DNA of 64,000 nt from Niebla homalea (taxonomy: Eukaryota; Ascomycota; Lecanoromycetes; Lecanorales; Ramalinaceae). The notes under the pieces are model-generated. The model did no database searches. It was not told the origin of the DNA and saw only the letters and a list, made by a program, of their open reading frames with translations. How positions within the stretch are numbered: the stretch's first letter is position 1; each line of letters starts with the position of its first letter. The DNA is taken from NCBI GenBank assembly GCA_019925105.1, contig JAHGAU010000003.1:1984001-2048000 (forward strand), given 5' to 3'. Shown here in pieces: positions 1 through 12,251 of the stretch. The translations under genes and the position numbers were made by a program.

Positions 1-758
1 TGATTTTTAAGATTAAGGCTTTAATACCGATAATAACGTCTTTATTATTTAAATTATAAATATTTTATCTAGCTTTTTCTTTAATAATATTATTAAGTTA
101 TTTTTTAAATTTAATAATTTAAATAATAAGCTTTACGTTTTAAATAATAAGCTTTTTATTTTAAGACGTAAGTTTTTTATTATTATTTTAATAAATATCT
201 TAAAATCTATAAAGATAAATAAATATAATATTAAATTATTAATTTATTAAATTTAATTAAAATTATAAATCCGTATTCATAATAATAAGGTTCTAGATTT
301 ATTAACGTAAATTTCTTAATAATAAAGGTAAAACGGTATTATCCTTTTTTAAATTTAAATTATAATTTAAATTACTTATAATATAAGTTTAAATATTATT
401 TTAAATATTATAATATAAGTATTAATATCGTTTAATTAATTAATTATTTAAATTAATAAAGCTTTTCAGTCCGCTATTAAATAGCTTACGTTCAGTAATA
501 GCCCGTTATCCTTCGCAATAGGGTTCTCGGCTTTATTAATTTAACTATTATAACGTTATAATATAAATACGGATAATTATTATTATATTAAGGTATTAGA
601 GTAAGTAGGTCTTAGTAATAAATGAATAATAGCTATGAAGGTAGCTATAATACAGGTGGTATATATAAGTAAGGTGTGTACGCCAAGACCCCCCGGGAGC
701 TAGTCCTTATAAGGTAAGTAGGCCGAGCATAAGAGCAAAGCCACTTAAAACTATAATA
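1..758. repeat. Left long terminal repeat (RIP-mutated)
   Basis: Direct repeat of 3701-4510. The last 100 bases are a small GC island with a run of C followed by GGGAGCTAG, shared by both copies. This copy carries more A for G there than the right copy, so the two were mutated to different extents. Confidence 0.65.
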
Positions 759-929
759 CGATCCTTCCCTTAACAATAACGAGCTCTTATAAGTTAACTA
801 TTTTATTTATTTATTTCCGGGGTTAAAAATACCGTAAATCTGGCGATAATAAAGTAATATTAATTACTTTAAAGTATTATAATAACTTAAATAAAAATTA
901 AATAAATTATACGTTAAAAAAAATTATAT

Positions 930-1094
930 TATTACGGTATAAATTATAAAAGGATTCTTTAATACGGAGCGGGCTTATTTTATTCCGTATTACTTAACGT
1001 ATATATTTATATTACGTATTTTTATAATTAAGTAATTATTTATTATATATATATTATATTTATTTATTTTATATATACCGTATTTCTCGTAATA
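930..1094. repeat. Left 165-bp direct repeat of nested element
   Basis: Shares a long stretch with 2434-2598, including the GGATTCT, ACGGAGCGGG and CCGTATTTCTCGTAATA segments. The bases just after it (TAATAATAACTAG) could be a RIP-mutated primer binding site of the TGGTAG type, but this is speculation. Confidence 0.55.
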
Positions 1095-2433
1095 AATAAT
1101 AATAATAACTAGTATTTAATTATTATTGTAAATTAAATATAACCTTTATTATTTTACTATAAGGTAATTACGTTATAATTTATCTATTTAATCCCTTATT
1201 AAAGCGGATCCTTTTAATAAAATATCTATTAATTTAATAATACTTTTATTATAAGCTTTATTAAGTTTAGTTTTATTATTATATTTATTATTATTATATT
1301 TATTAATTTTTAAATTAATTAAATTATTTTTATTAACTTAAATTTTATTTATAAAGTTTAAGACTTTATTATTACCTTTATTAATAAGCTTATTAATTAA
1401 CTATTTTTTACTTAAATTTTACCTTATAATTTATAATTTTTATATAAGATTTATATTTCTTAAATTTCTTACTTTATTAAAAACAATAGTTTTAATTAAA
1501 GTATTATTATTAAAGGTATTATTACCTATAATACTTAAAGATCTTTTTAACCGATTTATACTTAAATTAAGTATATTACCCTTAAATCTATCCTTAATAG
1601 TTATACCGGTAAAGACTTTATTTGCTCCGTTATTTTTACCGTAAATTCTATTTTAAATACCACCCTTAAAGTAAAAGCCTTTAAATAAGAAAAAGCCCTT
1701 AATTAAAATAATTATAGATAATACTTTATTAAATATATATTTTAACTTTAATTAAGACCTTTAATTATATTTTAAATACTTTATAATTTTATTAATGGTT
1801 ATAAACTTTAAATATAAAGTAAATACGGATAATCTTAATAATATTTATTATATTTATTATAATATAAATATATATAATTAAAAGGGTAATAAGAATATAG
1901 ATTATATATGATTTTAATATAAAATTTATTATATATATAATAAAAATAAAGAATAAAAAGAAAATAATAACGATAATAATAATTTTAACGAAAATAATAA
2001 TAATTCCGACTTTAACTTTAATAATAATATCTTTATAACGTAATAACTATAAGCTTATTAACAAATAAAAATAAAGATTAAGTAAGAAATACAATTTAAT
2101 AATATTACGTAATTATTAAGTAAAATATAATTATAATAATATTTTAAAGATTATATTTTTAAACGATTTAACTTAATCGTAATCCTTAAAAATTACGTTT
2201 ATATCCCGGGTAAATTATAAAAATTATTTAATTTATAGTTTTTCGGTTTTTTTAATATATGATTTTATCGGTTTTTATTTCTTAATAATTATATATCCGA
2301 TTAATATTATTTATATATTTAGAGTTTCTTTTTAATTATTTTTATTATTAAGTATATTAATATTTATAATATTTTATAATAAATATAATACGACATAAAC
2401 GTTACCTTTTTCTTTTTTTTTTTATAAATATAT

Positions 2434-2598
2434 AATTACGGTATAAATTATAAAAGGATTCTATAATACGGAGCGGGTTTACCTTTTTCCGTATTACTTA
2501 ACGTATATACTTATATTATATACCTTTATAATTAAGTAATTACTTATTATATATAAATTATACTTACTTACTTTATATATACCGTATTTCTCGTAATA
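2434..2598. repeat. Right 165-bp direct repeat of nested element
   Basis: Partner of 930-1094, with the same inverted ends. A 12-base T run interrupted by C lies just upstream. Confidence 0.55.
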
Positions 2599-3700
2599 CG
2601 TATTTAAGTTAAGTATACGGCCAGTAAAAACGTAAAAAACCAAGAAAAAATCAACGTAAATTAAGTTAATTAACGTATTCTCCGATGAATAATTAAGTTA
2701 TATACTTTTTAATTAAAAAAGACTTAATATAAAGTATATAATTATTATTATTATTATTAAAGTTTTTTATTAAAGAATAAATATTATTAAAGTAAACTTA
2801 TTTATTAATAAGTTTATTTTAACGTTAAGAATCCAGGATTTTTTTAACTTTATTATATAAGAATAATACGAAATTATTATAAGGTATTCCTTTATTATTT
2901 AACTTATAATTAAACTTAAAATATTTAAAATATAATTTACGTTATTTTATTTTAATTTTAAACTAATTTATATACTTATTATTATATACTTTAAATTTAT
3001 TTTTATTAATTTTTTTAAGATTATTATTATTATCCGGTAATATTTAAGTTAATTAAAATAATTAAGATTAACTTTAAAAGTTTATACTTTTAATTTAATA
3101 TATATTAAAATTATATTAATATAAATAATTAATAAATTAATAATATAATATAAGAATAATACTATTTATAATTTAATAACGGAATTTTAAAATAAAAAGC
3201 CTTTATAAAATTAAGATTTTATAAAAATTTAAGTAATTTAAGGATATAATTATAATAAAAAATTAAGTATAAAATTTATTAAAAATCTTGTTTTTTTTTC
3301 TTTTTTATATTAAAGTCCGGTAAATAAAGTTAAATATTATAAACCGGGATTTTATTATAAATATTAAATATATTATTTAAATCGTTTATTATATTTTTAA
3401 TAATAAAGTAAAGATTATTATTAAGTAAATTTACTTTTATTTTAAATAAATTAAATATATTATCTTTATAATAATTTTTTATATATTTTATTTTATCCGC
3501 TTTAAATATAAAAAAAATTATATTTTAACGGAATTTTAAGTTTAAATATAATTTTTAATTATTTTATTATTCCTTTTAACCATAAAATAACGGTACGTTT
3601 AAGTATTTCTTATTTATTCTTTATATAAGGATAAACCCGGATTATAAAGAGTATTATAAAATACGCGGAATATACAGGTTACGTAATATAAGTAATTTTT

Positions 3701-4510
3701 TGATTTTTAAGATTAAGGCTTTAATACCGGTAATAATATCTTTATCGTTTAAATTATAAATATCTTATATAGTCTTTTCTTTAATAATATTATTAAGTTA
3801 TTCTTTAAGTTTAATAATTTAAGTAATAAGTTTTACGTTTTAAATAATAAGCTTTTTATTTTAAAACGTAAGTTTTTTATTATTATTTTAATAAATATCT
3901 TAAGATCCATAAAGACAAATAAATATAATATTAAATTATTAATTTATTAAATTTAATTAAGATTATAAATCCGTATTCGTAATAATAAAGTTTTAAATTT
4001 ATTAATATAAATTTTTTAATAATAAAGGTAAAACGGTATTATCCCTTTTTAGATTTAAATTATAATTTAAGTTATTTATAATATAAGTTTAGGTATTATT
4101 TTAAATATTATAATACAAATATTAATATCGTTTAATTAATTAATCAATTAAGTTAATTAGTTAATTAATAGGTATTAATTGTTTAATTAATTAATTATTT
4201 AAATTAATAAGGCTTTTTAGTCCGCTACTAAATAGCTTACGTTTAATAATAGCCCGTTATCTTTCGCGATAAGGTTCTCGGCTTTATTAATTTAACTACT
4301 ATAACGTCATAATATAAGTACGGATAACTATTATTATATTAAGGTACTGGAGTAGGTAGGTCCTAGTAATAAATAAATAATAGCTATAAAGGTAACTATA
4401 ATACAGGTGGTGCATATAAGTAAGGTATATGCGCCAAGACCCCCCGGGAGCTAGTCCTCATGGGGCAAGTAGGCCGAGCATGGGGAGCAAGGCCACTTGG
4501 AACCATGACA
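3701..4510. repeat. Right long terminal repeat
   Basis: Direct repeat of 1-758 with an extra AT-rich segment of about 50 bases near 4140-4195. Its last 75 bases keep more of the presumed original G and C than the left copy and end CCATGACA. Confidence 0.65.
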
Positions 4511-6480
4511 ATTAATAAGTAAACATAAAATTAAATATTTTAGTTAAAGGTTTTAAAAAATAAAAAAGTAAATAATAAATAAGGATTCTATAAACTTTTA
4601 TAAGTTTATTTTTAATTAAATTTATAATCATTTTTTTAAAATTTATTTTACTTATAACCTTGAAATCGTTTTATTAAGGTTTAACCCTTAAATTAATTCT
4701 TTATATAACTTAATAAAATTAATATTTATTTATTTAAAGTTATTATAGTTTCCCGTTTTAATTATTAATGTTTTTTTATAGCCCGTCCGGATATTAATCG
4801 CCGTACGTTTTTAACCGTAATGACCGCCCGCTTAATACCGTTATTAATTATCGGCTTACCATCCGTTATTAATAAGTATTATTAATAAAAGCCTTTATTT
4901 TATTTCGTTACTTTTTATAAAAACGTAAATAAATTAACTTTAATATAATATTAAAGTATAAGCCCTTTTAAGGTAAATAAAAGGTAAAAATTATATTACG
5001 TATAATTAAAGATATTAAAGTATAAAAGTATAAAAGTAAAGGGGCTAAAGGCCCTAATATACCCAGTCGGTAACACTCTTTATGCCGGAGTAACCCCGGG
5101 TTAAGCCCGGGGTAGGCCCGGTAGGGCCTGTATCTGGGCTACTATCACCCCTGAACCCTGATAATAACCGTATAAATTATGATTATTATTATAGTCGTAT
5201 TATTATTTTATTAAATAAGTGATAAAGCGTTGATATTATAGGTAATAATCCGGTATCTTTAATATTTTAATTTTTACGATATTTGCTTAATAGTTACTTA
5301 AATAGGTGGTATTCCTAAGTATATCTTTACGGTCCTATATATATTGATACTTAATAAATTAAAATATAAAAAGAGATCCGTTTTAATAAAAAAGTTATTA
5401 AGAAAAATAACGTACTTTAAAGGTAAAAGTAAAGTCTGTAAAAGCTTAATAATTATCCTTAACGTTTTTAATAATATACCCTTTTTACGGCTTTTATCAA
5501 TACCCTTAATTCCTATAATTTTAAACGTAAAAGGGAAGTTAAAAACGTAATTGTTAACGTAAAATAAATAGATCTTAAAATTTATTCCCGCCGCTTTAAT
5601 AACGATATTTATGGTATATTTAAAGCGAGCCTTATATTAAATCAATTATTTATTTATAAAAACGTTTTATTTAAATTTAATTTACTATTAATATATAGCT
5701 TTAAAGTAATTTAATAAATCCCTTACTTTAATTTAAAAATCGTTATTACCTTTAAAGGGATTGGTTTTAAATCCGAAATCTTTAAATAAAATTTAATGTT
5801 CTATTAATAATTTAGATTTATTAGTTTTATAATATTAAATTTATTGATAAAATCCGTAACGTTAATACCTTTTAAGTGGCCTTATAGAGTAAGGTTCGGG
5901 GGAATAGCCGGTATTTATATATAAATCTTATAGAGTATTTATCCGGGTTACTTTATAAATACTAATTTTAAGTATAATACTTATAAGAATACCGATCCTA
6001 ATACTTATAATATCGGTTTATTTATAAGCTTTAAATAAATTTAAGCTTTTATTATTAACCATTTTATATTCTTATTATTAAGTAAATCGATCGGTATATC
6101 TTTTGAACGTATTATGATTAATATATATGGTTATATAATTTAATTGCTTATCCGATATAAATAGTTTAAAGTACTTAAATAATTTTATAAGATTTTACCC
6201 CTTTATTAACGTTATTAATAATTTAAAATTATGTTAAATAAATTAATAATTTAAATCTTATATACTTTATATATAAGATATAAATTATTAAATTATTAAC
6301 TTATTAATTAAGATAGTTTTAATGGTTTTTAAGACCGTATCTAACGTATTAAAAGCTTTAAATCTATTGACTTTAATTATAATATATATTATTAAGTGGA
6401 ACGTAATAATAATAAAGTTATTATAAAAAGTATATATAAGGCTTCTCCTATTAATAAATAAAAATTATACTTAAACACCG
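4511..6480. other. AT-rich isochore without recognisable genes
   Basis: Strongly AT-rich DNA dominated by TA, TTA and TAA, with stops in all frames. A 68-codon open stretch at 5344-5550 is composition noise. One GC-rich island at 5041-5160 stands out and contains a perfect 7-bp hairpin (CCCCGGG at 5094-5100, CCCGGGG at 5106-5112). It may be a piece of an otherwise destroyed repeat. Base composition changes sharply to normal near 6500. Confidence 0.7.
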
Positions 6481-6570
6481 GATACTTATCGATAATATTA
6501 CCCAAACAGGTATGGTTTCCGCTATGCTGCCATGTCAGCAAAGCGAGGGATATGAAGGAAGGCAGGTCCG

Positions 6571-6670
6571 TCTGCATGAGATACACAGGTGGTCTGGGAT
6601 GTACGACCAGGTGATGATATCTACAGTGTCATGAGATACCACCTACCACCATGCCTGCACCCAGGCTGAC
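6571..6670. repeat. 100-bp dispersed repeat, copy 1
   Basis: Aligns without gaps to 54435-54534 over 100 bases, both copies running from TCTGCATGA to CCCAGGCTGAC. The differences are mostly transitions. It contains a short inverted motif (AGGTGGT near the start, ACCACCT later). It sits just inside the normal-composition DNA that borders the AT isochore. Confidence 0.75.
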
Positions 6671-7082
6671 AATAGACGACGACCCCGAGCATTGGTGCAT
6701 AAAGGCTGCAATGACAAAGCAATGGCTGTCTCTCTGAAATGAAGGCTTCAGCGGTCAGCTAAACATGAGGTGTGCCGTGCGTGTTCGCAGCTTTCAACCG
6801 CTGTGTATGGGAAGGTGATTATGCGTTTTCGAAAACCCTGTTTCTATCAGGACAACTTTCGAGGCTACCCACGTGTCACACCATGCCTTGTCCGTGTCTC
6901 AGACTGCTTGAAAGGCAAGATGTGTCAGCAGGGTCCGAAGTGTTGAAGATGCCTGAGACATTGAATCTTCGGATGTTCCAAGCATCATTCTTCCCACTTG
7001 TCAAATTTACTCTGTTGTTATCAAAACCAACCTCAATGCCCCATTAGGATCTGTTGACAAAACTAGGCGGCTTGACTCTACG

Positions 7083-7888
7083 ATGATGACGAATCTGATG
7101 AAACTGCCCATCGAGATCCGCCAAAACATATACGCCTATCTACTCGTAACACAGAAGAGTATCTATCCATATGGGAGAACGACCACAACGTAAAGTCACA
7201 TCTCCTTTCGTACAACAAGACACCTACAGCTCACATTCATAGTGGATTTCTCACAAGGTTGAATCTACACACCTCTATTCTCCGCACCTGCAAGGAGATC
7301 TCTCAGGACGCTTTGCAAGTGCTTCACGGGAGGAATCACTACATTCATCAGAGCAACCAAAGTCTCTATCACTACAATTGCCAGGAATGGCGCTTCCTTT
7401 ACGAGTCCCTACATACGGACCTCCACATGCAGCTCTTGAACCCTGCCACGACGATGCCGTTCTTGAGAAACATACGCCGGCTGGACCTTCGCTTTGGGAG
7501 CGGTCTCGACTTCCCAAATGTTCTGTGTAGTATTTACTGTATTCGAGACGGCATCTGCGACCTCATAACACTCCGCCTGGAGTTCTTGAGCGGTTGGAGT
7601 AAAAGCGACCTCTGTCACGTTTTGCGACCCCTGAACCGTGTTCGGGTCTCTCACAGCATCACCATTTCTGCATACGAGCTCAAAAATTGGCCTGGCGAAT
7701 CGATCTTCGGTAACATGGATGAAGCACTGCTCTCGTGGAACACCAGCGGTCATTACACTGTGAAGAAACCAGAGATTGAGCCAGACCCTGATCCAGAGAT
7801 GGTGCCAGACCTTGCTGATCTCGCGGATCTTGCGATAAATCTCGAAATACACACCGTCAAGCGGTGGGTCCTCACCGAACCCAAGTGA
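7083..7888 (+). CDS. F-box-like (2EXR-type) orphan protein
   Basis: A two-exon model (7083-7189 and 7243-7888; intron 7190-7242 with GT..AG) gives 250 residues. Near the N-terminus is the short LPIEIRQNIYAYLL segment typical of fungal F-box-like/2EXR proteins. It is followed by a region with LRTCKEISQDALQVLHGRN and an LRR-like LDLRFGSGLDF stretch. Such proteins are thought to act as adaptors or as fast-evolving orphans; no catalytic residues are visible and no partner can be named. The intron is required: without it the first exon stops at 7190-7192. A long open frame on the other strand (7409-8203) is a shadow. It is the first gene beside the AT isochore. Confidence 0.6.
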
Positions 7889-8199
7889 TAAGCTGGCTGT
7901 GTTGAAGATAGTGATCAAATCCTTCGCATGGAGAGGTCTCGGTATGACCAATGATCGCAGCATGGTTTTTGCAAAGCCAGTCAAGGCCAGGTAGACAATT
8001 ACTACAAGCGCACTTGCGTCGGAAACATTGCACCTCGATAATAGTGCATTGCATAACTCGCTGGAAAGGACAGAGAGCATGACGAATGACCTAAGCACCC
8101 ATTTCCAATTCAAGGCCCACAGTATGATTGCTTCTGCCGTCTCGAAAATAAATCCTCGTGATACGTAGAGCTCATCTCCACTACCTACAACCTGGCACT

Positions 8200-8993
8200 T
8201 CAAGCAGTTACACCATTCTTTGCGGCTTCATTCTTGACCTCTTCCCCCTTCCCATCTTCAGGGCTGTCCACCACCGCCTCTTTAGAAGCTTCGACCTCAT
8301 CCACATAATCATCAAAATTAACCCAATCGCCATCTTCCTCGAGACACATGCCCTCCTTAACATTTGGGTCAATTCCTGTCCCTATCTGGTCGCCGAGAAG
8401 TCGTAGTCCTCCAGACAGCTCGTCGTACCGTCATTCAGGCGCATGCATAGGTGTAGCTATGTATTTACGATCCCTGGACCGCGTCATAATCTCGCAACAG
8501 TCGCCCAGACCCTCATCGCTGAGATTACGGAGCAGCTGCCCCAGCGCGCAAGCATGGCACCGACAAAACCTCTTTCTTTGTAGCCACCATCTTTTTCATA
8601 TTTCTACGTAGCCAACTGCGCCCTCACGTGTGAACCCGGGATAATCGCTTCTTATGTGTTAGCACGTCGCTGATCTCAGCCTCCCTAGCTTCTAGCCCGT
8701 CTGTGACGTTTGTGAAATTCACACTTGTACTGGTTGACGTTGGAGCCGGAAGGGAACTGCGCTTGGCGTTTTTTTGGCGGACGGAGATTCTCTTCGGATG
8801 ACATCACATCACTTCCCAAGCTCGGAGGGACAAGATGTTTGTATAAGACGGTAGAGATTATATCGTGAAGTGGTACAGCAACATCGCGTGCGAGAGTATC
8901 AGGGCCAATGGAAGGTGATGATTGAAGAATTGTAAGGAAAGCGGTTTGCGCGTGGGACAAGGATTCGAACCATGCAACCTGGATGGGCAGGGT
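8200..8993 (-). pseudogene. Broken hypothetical gene with in-frame stop and frameshifts
   Basis: Protein-like minus-strand segments remain but do not join. The C-terminal part, reading down from 8595, runs WWLQRKRFC...CHACALGQLLRNLSDEGL, then a TGA at 8431-8433, then continues in the same frame as RYDELSGGLRLLGDQIGTG to an acidic tail ending at 8200. Replacing that TGA by TGG would restore a Trp. Upstream, 8687-8993 encodes QVAWFESLSHAQTAFL..PLHDIISTVLYKH and then shifts frame. TGA for TGG fits RIP-like G-to-A change. I do not recognise the family. An intron could hide one shift, but not the internal stop. Confidence 0.55.
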
Positions 8994-10223
8994 TTAATCG
9001 AAAGTCTCTGGGTGGGGTGACAACATTTCATGTCAATGTAAGCGTTTGTCAATACACGTTCTCGAGAGGTGGCTGCCACCGAGGTAAAACCAAGAGTAGG
9101 AAATGCGTATGTTTTGCTGCTAAACGGGATTCCCATCCTTGAGTGAACTTCTACAACTGTTACCTATAGTACCAAGATCGGGCCATGATTGTGAGTGAGG
9201 TAGGGACATCACTACCTACATCGACGACACCATTCTCCTGTTCATAGCATCTGATTCTATGCCATGATGAGACATCTGCGCTTGCGTGAGGAGGTCATCG
9301 CTTTGAGAATACTAGTAGACAATGCCAGAGACGGAAAGTGTGCATCAGTGTTGCGCGCCTCGTCTCTTAGGGGGTACGTTGCCATATACTTCATTTTTCA
9401 CCCTCATAGCTGCTTGTCATGGGCTGTCGTGCGCATTTGAAATTATCTGACGGCAAGGTGGAACCTTTTGACCTGTTCCGACATGCCTCAATCTCATGAC
9501 TCTTTACATACAACTGGAATTGCTTCGAAGACACAATAGAGATTTGTAGACCTCGTGAATCTCACCCAAAAGGCTGGATGGAACAGGTCCAAACAGCGGA
9601 CGGCAAGTGGCCCATTTCTTCGAGTAAAAGCTTGTGCTTGTCTATCTAGTTACAATGCGACGTGAACGAAGACTGGATGAATATACCAACGTGAAATTTG
9701 ATAGTGCTCACTTCAGCGTTCTCTTCGCACTTCTCCTTGGTCGTATTAGCCATAATAGGATGATTAATTGATCGCTGCAGCTATCTTCTTGTAGACTGTC
9801 AAAACCTCAGACCTTGAGTCCCACTTCTTCATCATCGGAATGACGGAGTCAGATGAGGCTCTGCTCTCTTTCTCGCGCGCCAAGACTTTCGGCCATTGCC
9901 ACTCGCTTGCTGGCGCCTTGGCGTCATTTTTGGCAGGGCTGAAAGATGAAGGGAGAAAAAAAGATTGTCGCTCATCAAGACGTTGCACAGTCTGCATATC
10001 CTTGATTGAGACTTCCGAATACCACTTGGAAGCAATCTAGCAGTACTCAGAATTGTCGAGCACAAACTCCCTACAAGCCTCTATCCTTGGCTAATCTTCT
10101 GTACCTAGTGGTTTAAGGTGGAACGCCCCAATCGATAAAGGCCCCACCACAAAGACTCACACGCTGCTTCGACAGCATCTTTCCTGATTTTCACTAGACA
10201 TCTATATTTCTCTATACTCCGCC
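8994..10223. other. Intergenic region upstream of ARB1
   Basis: No supportable gene. Short open stretches on both strands around 9764-10065 overlap each other and lack family features. The last 150 bases are the presumed promoter and 5' leader of the ABC-F gene; no clear TATA box was seen. Confidence 0.5.
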
Positions 10224-12251
10224 ATGGTATCTGCATCAAAAGCTGCCCGTCAGGCAAAGCGGGCCGAGGACGGAAAGGACAAGAAGAAGACCGTTACCTC
10301 TAAACTCTCCTCCAAAGCCGCCTCCAAGACAGGATCATCGGCCTCATCAGTGAACGGCGATGAGACACCTCCAATGCTGGATGGAGACGGGAACCCGTTG
10401 CCCGATGATGAGCAGCCGGCGACCACGGACGAGAAAATGTCAAAAGTGAATAAGTTGACGGAACAGATGGACAAACATGGCCTGTCAGATCGAGTCACAA
10501 CCGGTGTCTTAGCTTCACTGGCCCAAAGTAGAGATGTCAAGATAACCTCTGCATCATTGGTGTTTCACGGAAAGGTCTTGATAACGGACACAACATTAGA
10601 GCTGAATTATTCACGAAGATACGGCTTGCTAGGCGAGAACGGTTGTGGGAAATCGACCTTCCTCAAGGCCATAGACAGGCGCGAATACCCGGTGCCGGAT
10701 CACGTCGATATCTATCTCTTGAACGAAGGTGCGCCACCGAGTGATCTGGGTGCCTTGGAGTGGGTTGTGAAAGAGGCCGAGAATGAGATGGAGAGATTAG
10801 ACAAGTTGGCTGAAGAAATCTTGGAGAAGAACGGCCCGGAGGACCCCATACTAGAAGACTTGTATGAGGTATGGCTACACTTCAATCTTCGTATCCTTTC
10901 CTCTCATGCTGACCATCTAGCGCATGGAAACCATGGACCCTTCAACCTTCCAGACTCGTGCCTCCCTCATCCTTACCGGTCTCGGCTTCAACAAGGTCAC
11001 CATCCATAAACGTACAAGAGACATGTCAGGAGGCTGGCGGATGCGCGTCGCTCTGGCCAAAGCCCTCTTTGTCAAGCCTTCTCTTCTCCTTCTCGACGAC
11101 CCGACCGCCCATCTTGACCTCGAAGCGTGCGTGTGGCTGGAAGAATACCTCAAGAAATGGGATCGCACCCTCATCCTCGTCTCTCACTCGATGGACTTTA
11201 TCAACGGCGTCTGCACCAACATGATCGACATGCGCATGAAACAGCTCATCTACTACGGTGGAAACTACGACTCCTACGTCAAGACCCGCTCGGAACAAGA
11301 GACCAACCAGATGAAAGCCTACGCCAAACAGCAAGAAGAGATCAAGCACATCAAAGCCTTCATCGCCTCCGCCGGTACCTACGCCAATCTAGTCCGTCAG
11401 GCCAAATCCCGCCAGAAGATCCTCGACAAAATGGAGGCCGACGGCTTCATCCAGAAGGTGGCCGAAGACCGCGTCTTCACCTTCCGCTTCGCCGATGTCG
11501 AGAAGCTGCCCCCGCCCGTCCTCTCCCTCGACGACGTCACCTTCTCCTACTCTGGCAACGCCAAGGATAACCTGTACGAGAACCTCGATTTCGGTGTCGA
11601 CATGGATAGCCGGACAGCTCTCGTCGGGCCCAATGGTGTCGGCAAATCCACTCTCCTTCGCATCTTCACCGGAAAGCTGTCTCCCACCAGCGGCATCGTC
11701 TCCCGACATACCCATCTCAAGCTTGGGATGTACAGCCAGCACTCCGCGGAGCAGCTCGACCTCACCAAATCGGCGCTCGACTTTGTGCGCGACAAGTATT
11801 CCTCCAAGAGTCAGGACTATCAATACTGGCGGCAGCAGCTGGGCCGGTACGGTCTGAGCGGCGAGTCCCAGACCGCCCTTATGGGGACATTGTCGGAGGG
11901 CCAGAAGAGCAGGATCGTGTTCGCCCTGCTGGCGATTGAAGGGCCGAATATGCTGTTGTTGGATGAGCCGACCAACGGGCTGGATATCCCGACAATTGAT
12001 AGTTTGGCGGACGCCATTAATGCCTTCAGTGGTGGCGTTGTTGTGGTGTCGCACGACTTCAGGTGAGGGATTCCTAACTTAGCCTTTCTACCCGCAAGGG
12101 TCCAAGCTAATCATGTATCTGCAGGTTGCTCGACAAAATCGCCAAGGAAATCATGGTCTGCGAGCACAAGACCATCAAGAGATGGGAGGGCTCTATTGGC
12201 GAGTACAAGAGCTACCTACGCAAGAAGATGATTACGCAGGGTCAGGTCTAA
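10224..12251 (+). CDS. arb1: ABC-F ATPase ARB1, ribosome biogenesis factor
   Basis: Three exons (10224-10868, 10921-12062, 12125-12251) give 637 residues, normal for ARB1/ABCF2. The N-terminus is Lys/Ser-rich. The first nucleotide-binding domain has Walker [10 protein letters not shown] at residues 137-145, signature MSGGW at 250-254 and Walker B ending [12 protein letters not shown] near 270-280. The second has GPNGVGKST at 450-458, LSEGQ at 539-543 and [11 protein letters not shown] near 559-569. There are no membrane segments. Yeast Arb1 works in 40S and 60S subunit biogenesis and shuttles between nucleus and cytoplasm; that role is transferred by family. The DDPTAH variant in the first domain is, as I recall, usual for fungal ARB1, not damage. 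Start context is GCCATGG. Confidence 0.93.

Larger units (their letters stand above)
930..2598. mobile_element. Nested small LTR-type element with 165-bp direct repeats
   Basis: Direct repeats at about 930-1094 and 2434-2598 enclose 1.3 kb of AT-rich DNA inside the larger element. Each repeat has short inverted ends (TATTACG at the left copy's start, CGTAATA at the end). That is what RIP would make of TGTTACG and CGTAACA, the usual TG..CA ends of LTRs. No coding frame survives. The outer boundaries are accurate to a few bases, because the first bases of the two copies differ. Confidence 0.5.
1..4510. mobile_element. RIP-decayed LTR retroelement with long terminal repeats
   Basis: Two long direct repeats, 1-758 and 3701-4510, bracket about 2.9 kb of AT-rich DNA. 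The right copy begins TG and ends CA (ending CCATGACA). The left copy has the RIP-shifted ending CTATAATA. Differences near the right ends are mostly G-to-A or C-to-T. No gag or pol frame survives, so the superfamily cannot be named. The left copy starts at base 1, so its true 5' boundary and target duplication cannot be seen. The interior holds a second, smaller pair of direct repeats. The LTR reading rests on structure only; a tandem duplication is the alternative. Confidence 0.65.

Noticed and set aside
5344..5550. 68-codon frame in the AT isochore
   Set aside because: Lys/Ile/Leu-rich composition follows from AT content; no support as a gene.
7409..8203. 264-codon open frame on the minus strand across the F-box-like gene
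   Set aside because: It is antisense to a frame with family-like F-box/2EXR text, and its own translation shows no motif.
8958..8975. GGTTCGAATCC on the minus strand, like a tRNA B box
   Set aside because: No complementary T-stem, no A box and no cloverleaf around it; it lies in the protein-like remnant.
11031..11130. Asp in place of Glu in Walker B of the first ARB1 domain (DDPTAH)
   Set aside because: From memory this variant is usual in fungal ARB1 orthologues, so it is not a lesion here.
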